DNA of 10,915 nt, from positions 1-10,915 of the forward strand of contig JAGHZG010000023.1 in assembly GCA_017743275.1 (NCBI GenBank). The letters run 5' to 3'. The notes beneath the pieces are model-generated. The model saw only the letters and a list, made by a program, of their open reading frames with translations, had not been told where the DNA came from and ran no database searches. Source of the stretch: Chloroflexota bacterium. GTDB taxonomy: Bacteria; Chloroflexota; Anaerolineae; B4-G1; DUEL01. Position numbers and translations under genes: made by a program. Shown one piece after another: positions 1-6,326 of this stretch (within the stretch, counting starts at the first letter, position 1; the number at the start of each line of letters is the position of its first letter).

Positions 1-1
1 G

Positions 2-817
2 CCCACCCTCACCCCGACGTTCCCTCTGCCCCGGTCTCCCCTGCGCGTCGCCGTTGCCGCCATCCTTTCCCCCCGCACGACCTACCGCCTCTACGAGAAC
101 CTGGCTGCCTACCTGGAGGAGCGCCTGGGCGAGCCGGTAGAGGTCACCCAGCGCGCCACCTACGCGGAGACCAACGAACTCATCCGTACCCGCCAGGTGG
201 ACCTGGGATTTGTCTGCACAGGGCCATACATCCAAGGCCACCAAGAGTTCGGCCTGGAACTCTTAGCTATCCCCGAAATCAACGGCGAGCGGACATACCG
301 CTCATACATCATCGTCCCCGCCGAAAGTCCCGCCCAGCAATGGGAGGACCTGCGGGGGACCGTCTTCGCCTTCACCGACCCTTTGTCCCTTTCCGGCTAC
401 TGGAGCGTATTGTACCTTCTCCATTCCGCAGGAGAGACCCCCGACCGCTTCTTTGCCCGCACCCTCTTCACCTACAGCCACGAGAACTCCGTCCGGGCGG
501 TGGGGGAGAAATGGGTGGACGGCGCGGCGGTGGACAGTCTGGTCTACGAGGCGATGGCCCAGGAGACCCCCTTCTACCGGGAAAACATCCGTATCATCTG
601 GCGGTCCGTCCCCTACGGCGCGCCGCCGGTCGTGGTGCACCCCGGCCTGGACCCGGCGCGCAAGGCCCAACTGCAACGGATTCTGTTAGAGATGGACCGG
701 GACCCGGAGGGCCGGGCCACCCTGGCCCTGCTGGGGGTGAGCCGGTTCGTGCTCCCGGATGACCGCCTCTACGATTCGGCCCGGGAGGTCGTGCTGACGG
801 TGGGAGAAAGGCCATGA
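2..817 (+). CDS. PhnD-like periplasmic substrate-binding protein, 5' end cut by window edge
   Basis: The reading frame is open from the first bases, so the gene begins outside the window; 271 residues are visible. The visible protein starts with a Pro/Thr-rich stretch (about residues 1-14), which looks like the spacer behind a lipidated cysteine, so probably only the signal peptide is missing. The rest resembles the PhnD/phosphite-phosphonate binding family: a DLGFVCTGPY segment at residues 67-76, FTDPLSLSGY at 124-133 and VDGAAVDS at 172-179. There is one cysteine, residue 72, inside the first of these segments. The stop overlaps the kinase start (ATGA at 814-817), with no ABC permease or ATPase after it. 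This argues for a sensory role, as known for AioX with AioS and for the PhnD-like domain of TtrS, rather than for uptake. A transport role cannot be excluded because the upstream genes are not visible. The family call is fairly sure; the ligand is unknown. Confidence 0.8.
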   Translation, partial: PTLTPTFPLPRSPLRVAVAAILSPRTTYRLYENLAAYLEERLGEPVEVTQRATYAETNELIRTRQVDLGFVCTGPYIQGHQEFGLELLAIPEINGERTYRSYIIVPAESPAQQWEDLRGTVFAFTDPLSLSGYWSVLYLLHSAGETPDRFFARTLFTYSHENSVRAVGEKWVDGAAVDSLVYEAMAQETPFYRENIRIIWRSVPYGAPPVVVHPGLDPARKAQLQRILLEMDRDPEGRATLALLGVSRFVLPDDRLYDSAREVVLTVGERP

Positions 818-2766
818 GGGGACGATGGAGACAGGTCTGGAGCGTACTCTGGCCGATTCTGAGCAGCGTCAGTTTGCGGGTCAAGATTATCGGCATTGCC
901 CTGGTCAGCATCTTCTCCCTGGGTCTGGGCATCACCTGGCAGGCCCGGGCGATGATGGTGCGCAGTCTCCAGCGGGAACTGGAGCAACGGGGAATCTCCA
1001 TCGCCCGGGACCTGGCCTTCCGCAGCACCGACCTCGTTCTGACCAACAACCTCTACGGCCTCTACACCCTGGCCCGGGAGACCGTCCAGATTAACGAGGA
1101 TGTCCGGTACACGTTTCTGGTGGACCCGGCGGGGAATGTGCTGGCACACTCCTTTGAGGGAGGGTTCCCGGCCGGCCTTCTTTCCGTTAACCGACCGGAG
1201 GAGGGCCAGCCCTATCGGCTCCAGAGGATTCAGACGGAGGAGGGGCTGATTCTGGACGTGGCGGTACCGGTGTTTGACGGCCGGGCGGGCGTGGCGCGGG
1301 TCGGTATGTCCTACCGTCGGCTGGACGGGATTGTTGCCGGGGCGACCCGCTGGTTGCTGGTGACCATGCTGGCCGTTTCCCTGGTGGGGATCGGGCTGAG
1401 CAGTCTGCTGACGTGGTTGCTCACCCGCCCCGTACGGGCGCTGACGGAGGCAACCCGCCGGGTGGGGGAGGGAGACCTGAGTCCCCGGCTGACGCCCTGG
1501 GCCGCGGACGAGATTGGCTACCTGCAGGAGTCCTTCAACACGATGGTGGAGCGGCTGGCCCGCGCCCGCCAGGAGATGGCTGCGGTCAACGAAAGCCTCC
1601 TCCGGCGCAATCGGGAACTCTCCACCCTCTACCAGGTCTCCCGGGCTCTCTCCGGGCCCCTGGAACTGGAGGCGGCCCTTCAGGACGTCCTCCGGCAGAC
1701 GGTGACGGCCACAGCAGCCATAGGGGGCTGGGTCTGCCTGGTGGCTGCTGGTCATTCCGATTGCCGGACCTGTGCCACGTTCTGGCTGGACGGCCCATCC
1801 CGGTTTCCGATAGAGCGTTGTCCTCACTGCACTGCCTGCGAGCGGGTGCGTGCCGGTCCCCACCCGGCGGTCCTCGTTCCTGCTTTCTCCGAATGTTCTG
1901 CCTGCCCCCTGTTTCGGGAAGAAGACGCCAATGACCGGATGTATCATATTGCCATCCCGCTGCAGGTGAAAGGCGAAACCGTCGGCCTGCTCAATATGGT
2001 CTGTCAGGACGAGGTGTGCCAGGAGGATGTGGGGCTGTTGGAGGCCGTCGGGCGGCAGGTGGGCGTCGGTATAGAGAACGCGCGCCTGTGGGAGGAACTC
2101 CGGCGGAAAGAGGCCGTCCGGCGGGAACTGTTGCACAAAGCCATCACCGCCCAGGAGGAGGAGCGGCGTCGGATCGCCCGGGAACTCCACGACGAGGCCA
2201 GCCAGGCTCTGGCCGCGCTGCTGGTCAGCCTGCGGCTGATGGAAAATGCTCCCAGCCTGGAGGAGGCCCGCGCGCAGGTGGCCCGTATGCGGGAAGTGGT
2301 GAACCAGACGCTGGACGAAATCCGCGCTCTGGCCTGGGAACTGCGCCCCAGCGTTTTGGACGACCTGGGGCTGGTGCCCGCCCTCACCCGCTACATCCAG
2401 AGTTGCCGGTCCCGCTTCGGGATGGAGATTGACCTGGAGGTGGTGGGGCTGGACCAGGTCCGGTTGCCCTGGGAGGTGGAGACGGCCCTGTATCGCATCG
2501 CTCAGGAGGCGCTGACCAACGCGGCCCGCCACGCGGGCGCCCGGCACGTCAGCGTTATCCTGGAACAACGGGACAACCGCGCACTTCTGATCGTGGAAGA
2601 TGACGGGGAAGGGTTTGATGTGGCGCAGGTCTGGGCGTCTGTTCAGGAGCGCGGCCGTCTGGGGCTCTACGGGATGGAGGAACGGGCCTCCCTGGTGGGC
2701 GGTCGCCTGACGGTGGAGTCGGCCCCGGGCTCCGGCACGACGGTGGTTGTGGAGGTGCCCTTATGA
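814..2766 (+). CDS. Membrane sensor histidine kinase (Cache-like, HAMP, Cys-rich GAF, HisKA_3, HATPase)
   Basis: This 650-residue kinase phosphorylates the response regulator encoded next to it. Membrane segments lie at about residues 23-42 and 180-203, with an extracytoplasmic domain of about 135 residues between them, followed by HAMP (about 201-254), a short coiled coil and a GAF domain (about 270-425). The transmitter is of HisKA_3 type: RRIARELHDE carries the phospho-acceptor His459, the N box has Asn569 (ALTNAARHA), the G1 box is DDGEGF at 596-601, and the second Gly-rich box is GRLGLYGM at 614-621. The GAF region has ten cysteines, several in CxxC pairs (317/320, 336/339/342, 361/364), which is unusual and suggests metal or redox sensing. 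A purine-rich GGGAGAAAGG lies just before the ATG, which overlaps the preceding stop. The order binding protein, kinase, regulator resembles AioXSR, and TtrSR with the sensor domain split off; it has the domain style of NarX/NreB-like kinases but is not one of them by length or layout. Confidence 0.9.
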   Translation: MRGRWRQVWSVLWPILSSVSLRVKIIGIALVSIFSLGLGITWQARAMMVRSLQRELEQRGISIARDLAFRSTDLVLTNNLYGLYTLARETVQINEDVRYTFLVDPAGNVLAHSFEGGFPAGLLSVNRPEEGQPYRLQRIQTEEGLILDVAVPVFDGRAGVARVGMSYRRLDGIVAGATRWLLVTMLAVSLVGIGLSSLLTWLLTRPVRALTEATRRVGEGDLSPRLTPWAADEIGYLQESFNTMVERLARARQEMAAVNESLLRRNRELSTLYQVSRALSGPLELEAALQDVLRQTVTATAAIGGWVCLVAAGHSDCRTCATFWLDGPSRFPIERCPHCTACERVRAGPHPAVLVPAFSECSACPLFREEDANDRMYHIAIPLQVKGETVGLLNMVCQDEVCQEDVGLLEAVGRQVGVGIENARLWEELRRKEAVRRELLHKAITAQEEERRRIARELHDEASQALAALLVSLRLMENAPSLEEARAQVARMREVVNQTLDEIRALAWELRPSVLDDLGLVPALTRYIQSCRSRFGMEIDLEVVGLDQVRLPWEVETALYRIAQEALTNAARHAGARHVSVILEQRDNRALLIVEDDGEGFDVAQVWASVQERGRLGLYGMEERASLVGGRLTVESAPGSGTTVVVEVPL

Positions 2767-3437
2767 CAGAGCCCAAAATCCGTGTTCTCATCGCCGATGA
2801 CCATGCCGTCCTGCGCGCGGGCCTGCGGATGCTCCTGGACGCCGAACCGGATATAGAGGTTGTCGGGGAAGCGCGGGACGGCCTGGAAGTTCTGGCGCGC
2901 GTCCGGACGCTGACCCCCGACGTCCTGCTGCTGGACCTGGCGATGCCGGGGATGGGAGGGCTGGAGGTGCTGGGGCGGGTCCGGGAGGTGTCGCCCCAGA
3001 CCCGTGTGTTGATCCTCACGATGCACGAAGAGGAGGAGTACCTGCGGGAGGCCCTGCGGGCCGGCAGCGCGGGCTACGTTCTCAAGCGGGCGGCCGCAGA
3101 GGAACTTCTTTCCGCCATTCGGGCCGTCTACCATGGCGGCGTCTACCTCCACCCCGAGCATACCCGGCGGCTGCTGGAGGAGATGGTGGACCGGGGAGCA
3201 CGGAGGCCGGAACCGGAGACGGAACCCCCTCTGAGCCCCCGGGAGCGGGAGGTTCTGCGTCTGATTGCCCTGGGGTATACCAACCAGCAGGCGGCCGATG
3301 CCCTGTATCTGAGCGTCAAGACGGTGGAGACGTACCGGGCGCGGCTGATGGCCAAACTGGGGCTGCGCACCCGGGCCGAACTGGTGCGCTACGCCTTCCA
3401 GCAGGGGTGGATCCGGCCCGAGGAGACCGGGGATTGA
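2763..3437 (+). CDS. NarL/FixJ-family response regulator (receiver plus LuxR-type HTH)
   Basis: This 224-residue DNA-binding regulator is the likely partner of the kinase just before it. The receiver domain (about 5-122) has the acidic pair Asp12/Asp13, the phospho-acceptor Asp58 in DVLLLDLAMPG, Thr86 and Lys108, so all catalytic positions are intact. A linker rich in Glu/Pro/Arg (about 143-155) leads to a LuxR-type helix-turn-helix (about 156-215), with SPREREVLRLIALG and the recognition helix region SVKTVETYRARLMAKLGL. The ATG overlaps the kinase stop (ATGA, 2763-2766), and GGAGGTG at 2751-2757 is a good ribosome binding site, so the two are translationally coupled. No terminator follows; the next 238 bases hold the promoter region it could act on. 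TtrR of Salmonella belongs to the same broad regulator family. The class is certain; the target is inferred from position. Confidence 0.95.
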   Translation: MTEPKIRVLIADDHAVLRAGLRMLLDAEPDIEVVGEARDGLEVLARVRTLTPDVLLLDLAMPGMGGLEVLGRVREVSPQTRVLILTMHEEEEYLREALRAGSAGYVLKRAAAEELLSAIRAVYHGGVYLHPEHTRRLLEEMVDRGARRPEPETEPPLSPREREVLRLIALGYTNQQAADALYLSVKTVETYRARLMAKLGLRTRAELVRYAFQQGWIRPEETGD

Positions 3438-3458
3438 GGTCTGCCCTATCCCGTCAGG

Positions 3459-3513
3459 TTTTCCCCGACATCCTGAAACGGAATTTTCCCCCACATTTTC
3501 CCCAAAATTCCCC
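3459..3513. promoter_or_regulatory. Cluster of TTTTCCCC boxes, possible activator binding site
   Basis: The octamer TTTTCCCC occurs three times on the + strand, at 3459-3466, 3484-3491 and 3496-3503, and a related AAAATTCCCC follows at 3504-3513. The last box ends only two bases before the proposed -35 element. AATTTT (3482-3487) and AAAATT (3504-3509) also form an inverted pair around one box. The position fits an activator site for the response regulator encoded just upstream, but no known consensus is recognised and the assignment is inference from location and repetition. Confidence 0.4.
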
Positions 3514-3515
3514 GA

Positions 3516-3544
3516 TAGACAGAGCCCCTCCGGTCCCGTAGAAT
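3516..3544 (+). promoter_or_regulatory. Sigma70-type promoter for the transporter-mobA-reductase operon
   Basis: TAGACA at 3516-3521 matches five of six bases of the -35 consensus, and TAGAAT at 3539-3544 matches five of six of the -10 consensus. The spacer is exactly 17 bases. Transcription would begin near 3550, giving a leader of roughly 125 nt before the first possible ATG at 3676. It lies in the only sizeable gap of the window, between the regulator and the transporter, and no other gap before the terminator is longer than about 50 bases. It therefore probably drives all five downstream genes. This is a hand-found match, not an experimental start. Confidence 0.6.
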
Positions 3545-3586
3545 AACACAGCGCGTCACTGCCTACCCGCTTCGCGATCTCTTCCC

Positions 3587-3651
3587 GTTGCGGCATCTGT
3601 AACGCAGGCTGTCGGCCTGTCCTGGCATACCGGCCTGATGTCCGGTGCCGC
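3587..3651 (+). promoter_or_regulatory. Branched RNA structure in the operon leader, family not recognised
   Basis: Complementary segments in the predicted leader can form a three-way layout. The outer stem is GCGGC (3590-3594) with GCCGC (3647-3651). One hairpin is CAGGC (3605-3609) with GCCTG (3615-3619). A second is ACCGG (3629-3633) with CCGGT (3642-3646). A competing hairpin, GTTGC (3587-3591) with GTAAC (3599-3603, one G-U pair), would exclude the outer stem. I do not recognise the molybdenum-cofactor riboswitch or another known class. It may equally be a dispersed palindromic repeat that happens to lie in the leader. The stems are only five pairs long. Confidence 0.35.
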
Positions 3652-3737
3652 GATACGCGATAAGCGATACGCGATATGCGATACGCGATATGCGATATGC
3701 GATATGCGATACGCGATAAGCGATCCGCGATCAGCGA
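3650..3737. repeat. Heptamer tandem repeat, GCGATAN x 12 plus a partial unit
   Basis: Twelve consecutive 7-base units begin at 3650. Ten have the form GCGATA followed by C, A or T; the last two are GCGATCC (3720-3726) and GCGATCA (3727-3733), followed by GCGA at 3734-3737. It resembles the short tandemly repeated heptanucleotide elements described in cyanobacteria, although the unit here may be unrelated. The array enters the 5' end of the transporter gene: the start codons and about the first 20 codons are repeat-derived. The unit length is not a multiple of three, so gain or loss of units shifts frame. Confidence 0.95.
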
Positions 3738-4929
3738 ACTGAGCGGCGCGCTGGGCGACCTGGGCACGCTGGTTCCTCTGACCGTGGCCCTCATCACGGT
3801 GAACGGGCTCCCGGCCACCAGCGTCTTCTTCGGGGTCGGCGTGGCCTACCTCATGACGGGCCTCTTCTATCGCCTTCCCATCCCGGTTCAGCCCCTGAAG
3901 GCCGTCGCGGCCATCGCCATCGCCCGCGGCCTCCCCGGTACGGCGGTGGCCGCGGCTGGCTGGTGGATGGGGGGACTGCTCCTCCTCTTTGCCTTCGCCG
4001 ACCTTTCCCGCTGGCTGGACCGGTTCTTCACCCGGCCCGTGATCCGCGGCATCCAGTTGGGCCTGGGGGCGATGCTGGTGCGGAGCGGCCTGGTGCTGGC
4101 CTCCCGACCCCAGGTGGTGCCCGGCGGAGAGGAGCGGGTTATCCACCTGGCCTCCCGCGCGCTGCCCGTGGGCTGGCTGGTGGCAGTGGCGGCCCTCCTC
4201 CTGTTAGGCGTGGCGCTCCGTCACCGCCGGTATCTGGCCTCCCTCTTCCTTCTGGCCTTCGGCGGCCTGACCGCTCTCGCCGTTGGCGGCGCCGGGCGGG
4301 TGCTGGGTGGAATTCGCCTGGGGATTGCCCTTCCTGTGCCGGCCCTTCCTTCCACCGCAGACCTGCTCTCGGCCCTCGTCTTCCTGGTCCTGCCCCAGAT
4401 TCCCCTGACCCTGGGCAATGCCGTCTTCGCCACGGTGGACACCGCGCAGACCTACTTCGGCCCCCGGGCCCATCGGGTCACCCCCCGCAACCTGCTGACC
4501 ACGATGGGCATCTCCCAACTGGTCGCGGCCCTCTTCGGGGGCGTGCCGGTCTGCCACGGGTCCGGGGGGCTCACCGCCCACTATCGGCTGGGGGCCCGTA
4601 CCGGCGCCGCGCCGCTCATCATGGGCGCCCTCTGCCTGGCCCTGGCCCTCTTCGTGGACGGCAACGCCCTGCCCATCCTGGCTCTCATCCCCTACCCGGT
4701 CCTGGGCACCCTGCTGGCCTTTGTGGGGGTTCAGCACGGTCTGCTGGTCCGGGACCTGCGGGGGTGGGAGGAGGCCGGAGTGGCACTGACGACGGCCTTC
4801 CTGGGTTTTGCCACCAACAACCTGGCCCTGGGCTTTGGCGGCGGGATTCTCCTTCAGCAGTCCCTCGGGCTGATCCGATGGGCCCGTGCCCGGAGAGCAT
4901 CCGTCCGGCCCTGTGGGGGTGCCCTATGA
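3676..4929 (+). CDS. MOT1-family molybdate/sulfate transporter
   Basis: This 417-residue multi-pass inner-membrane protein belongs to the MOT1 (SulP-related) family and probably imports molybdate, less likely sulfate. Family motifs are visible: ELSGALGDLGTL at 21-32, PVQPLK at 70-75, PLTLGN at 243-248, and a CHG-GG...LGARTG segment at 293-310. About ten or more hydrophobic segments follow one another. Its stop overlaps the mobA start (ATGA, 4926-4929), and it precedes a molybdenum enzyme, which favours molybdate. The start is uncertain: an in-frame TAA lies at 3661-3663, so only the ATGs at 3676 and 3697 are available. Both lie inside the heptamer array, neither has a Shine-Dalgarno sequence, and residues 1 to about 20 are an odd repeat-encoded peptide. 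The family core begins only at about residue 21. Confidence 0.85.
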   Translation: MRYAICDMRYAIRDKRSAISELSGALGDLGTLVPLTVALITVNGLPATSVFFGVGVAYLMTGLFYRLPIPVQPLKAVAAIAIARGLPGTAVAAAGWWMGGLLLLFAFADLSRWLDRFFTRPVIRGIQLGLGAMLVRSGLVLASRPQVVPGGEERVIHLASRALPVGWLVAVAALLLLGVALRHRRYLASLFLLAFGGLTALAVGGAGRVLGGIRLGIALPVPALPSTADLLSALVFLVLPQIPLTLGNAVFATVDTAQTYFGPRAHRVTPRNLLTTMGISQLVAALFGGVPVCHGSGGLTAHYRLGARTGAAPLIMGALCLALALFVDGNALPILALIPYPVLGTLLAFVGVQHGLLVRDLRGWEEAGVALTTAFLGFATNNLALGFGGGILLQQSLGLIRWARARRASVRPCGGAL

Positions 4930-5552
4930 AGGCCAGCGGGGCCGTTCTGGTTGGCGGGAAAAGCCGCCGGATGGGGATAGATAAGCCCCTCATCCCCATC
5001 GGCGGACAGCGGTTGATAGAACGGGTCGTCGGCACCCTCGCCCAGATGGTGGAGGAGGTGCTGCTGGTCGGGCAGGGAGCCGTCCGGCTGTCCTGGCTGG
5101 GTTTCCCCTGCATAGAGGACCTGTTGCCCGGCGGCCCGCTGGCCGGCATCTACACCGCCCTCGCGGCGGCCCGCCACCCCCATTGCCTGATCGTCGCCTG
5201 CGATATGCCCTTCCTGGACCCGCCCCTGCTGGCCTACCTGCTGGAGCAGGCGCCCGGATGGGACGTCGTCGTCCCCTATGTGGACGGTCATCTGGAGCCC
5301 CTCCACGCCGTCTACACCCGCTCCTGCCAGGAGGTGGTCGGGGAGATGCTGGCGCGCGGGGAGACCTGCCCGCTGGACCTGTACCCCCGCGTTCGGACCC
5401 GGTACGTGGGGCCGGAGGAGATCGCCGGTTTTCCAGGGGGCTGGCGCTCCTTCGTCAACCTCAACACGCCGCAGGAACTGGTACAGGTTTTGGAACCGCA
5501 GAGGATGTCAGGGGTACAAAGCCTCTCTGTGCTCTCTGCACCGCCGCTGTAA
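4926..5552 (+). CDS. mobA: Molybdenum cofactor guanylyltransferase MobA
   Basis: This cytosolic enzyme of 208 residues, normal for MobA, joins GMP from GTP to molybdopterin-bound molybdenum to give the guanine dinucleotide cofactor used by DMSO-reductase-family enzymes. The nucleotide-binding signature LVGGKSRRMGIDK is at residues 8-20, GGPLAGI at 69-75, the metal-binding CDMPFL at 92-97 (Asp93), EPLHAVY at 124-130 and NLNTPQEL at 178-185. The ATG overlaps the transporter stop, and a G-rich GGGGGTG lies just upstream, so this start is preferred; the frame is open much further upstream only by overlap with the transporter in another frame. The last 18 or so residues (QRMSGVQSLS and onward) are low-complexity and look like extra sequence behind the fold. 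It serves the catalytic subunit encoded three genes downstream. Confidence 0.93.
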   Translation: MKASGAVLVGGKSRRMGIDKPLIPIGGQRLIERVVGTLAQMVEEVLLVGQGAVRLSWLGFPCIEDLLPGGPLAGIYTALAAARHPHCLIVACDMPFLDPPLLAYLLEQAPGWDVVVPYVDGHLEPLHAVYTRSCQEVVGEMLARGETCPLDLYPRVRTRYVGPEEIAGFPGGWRSFVNLNTPQELVQVLEPQRMSGVQSLSVLSAPPL

Positions 5553-5585
5553 TTACCCGCAAGTCTACAGAAAGGAGTCAGTCCT

Positions 5586-6317
5586 ATGTTGGTAGAAATG
5601 GAGGTCAAAAGCGTCACTCTGCAGATGTACGAGGACCTGGATCGGGCGCTGAAAAAGCCCCTCCGGGAACGCCACTGGGGGATGGTGATTGATACCCGCA
5701 AGTGCGTCGGCTGTAACGCCTGCGCGGTGGCCTGCAAGATCGAGAACAAACTCCCCCCGGGTGTAGTCTACAACGTGGTCATAGATGAAGAGTTCGGGAC
5801 CTACCCCAACGTGGCCCGGCGCTTCATCTCCCGCCCATGTCTGCAGTGTCAGAACCCGCCCTGCGTGCCGGTCTGCCCGGTCAACGCCACCTACAAGCGG
5901 CCCGACGGCATCGTGGTCATGGACTACGACACCTGCATCGGCTGCCGCTATTGTATCTCCGCCTGCCCCTACGGGGCCCGATCCTTTGACTTCGGCAACT
6001 TCTACACCGTCGGGCAGACGCCGGAGGTGATGCCCTGGGACGTGATGCCTAGTTTTGAGTACGGGGAGGAACAGCAGCGGGATCCCCGCAATCCCTGGCG
6101 CTCCCCCATCGGCAACGTCCGTAAGTGCCACTTCTGCCTCCACCGCCTGGAGAAGGGGATGCTCCCGGCCTGTGTGACCACCTGCATCGGTCAGGCCTAC
6201 ATCTTCGGCGACCTGAATGACCCCGAAAGCCTGGTGGCCCAACTGGCCGCATCTCCGCGAGCCATCCGCCTCAAAGAGGAACTGGGCGCTGAGCCCAGCG
6301 TTTATTACTTGCTGTAG
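5586..6317 (+). CDS. ttrB: Four-[4Fe-4S] electron-transfer subunit of a CISM-family reductase (TtrB-like)
   Basis: This 243-residue iron-sulfur subunit would pass electrons from the NrfD-type membrane subunit to the molybdopterin subunit. Sixteen cysteines form four complete cluster motifs: 40/43/46/50, 85/88/93/97, 117/120/123/127 and 181/184/196/200, the standard layout of the DmsB/PsrB/TtrB family. No signal peptide or membrane segment is seen, so it would have to cross the membrane together with the Tat-signal-bearing catalytic subunit. The start at 5586 is supported by AAAGGAG at 5571-5577, eight bases upstream; a second ATG at 5598 is less well placed. It lies 33 bases after mobA and 9 bases before the membrane subunit gene. 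The subfamily (tetrathionate rather than polysulfide, thiosulfate or arsenate) rests on gene order and the partner genes. The only TCGA of the window (5740-5743) is in this gene. Confidence 0.85.
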   Translation: MLVEMEVKSVTLQMYEDLDRALKKPLRERHWGMVIDTRKCVGCNACAVACKIENKLPPGVVYNVVIDEEFGTYPNVARRFISRPCLQCQNPPCVPVCPVNATYKRPDGIVVMDYDTCIGCRYCISACPYGARSFDFGNFYTVGQTPEVMPWDVMPSFEYGEEQQRDPRNPWRSPIGNVRKCHFCLHRLEKGMLPACVTTCIGQAYIFGDLNDPESLVAQLAASPRAIRLKEELGAEPSVYYLL

Positions 6318-6326
6318 GAGGGTGCC

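Noticed and set aside
2..817. Phosphonate or phosphite uptake locus
   Set aside because: No permease or ATPase gene follows, and the stop overlaps a histidine kinase start. It remains possible only if such genes lie upstream of the window.
769..2568. Minus-strand open frame of 599 codons opposite the kinase gene
   Set aside because: The composition (Gln-, Pro-, His- and Gly-rich) is typical of an antisense shadow, and the + strand carries intact kinase motifs.
3650..3737. Possible CRISPR array
   Set aside because: The units are 7 bases long and directly adjoining, without spacers; it is a simple tandem repeat.
2667..4146. Two minus-strand frames crossing the heptamer array with repeated YRISHIAYR-like peptides
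   Set aside because: The repetitive peptides are only the reverse translation of the 7-bp repeat, and both frames overlap well-supported + strand genes.
3963..4925. Upstream extension of the mobA frame across the transporter gene
   Set aside because: The extension is Pro/Gly/Arg-rich without domains. The MobA fold begins at 4926 with its nucleotide-binding signature directly after the ATG, and the transporter motifs occupy the other frame.
6049..6052. CTAG is also very rare (one copy noticed)
   Set aside because: CTAG scarcity is widespread in bacteria, so it gives no specific information, unlike the TCGA and AGCT deficits.
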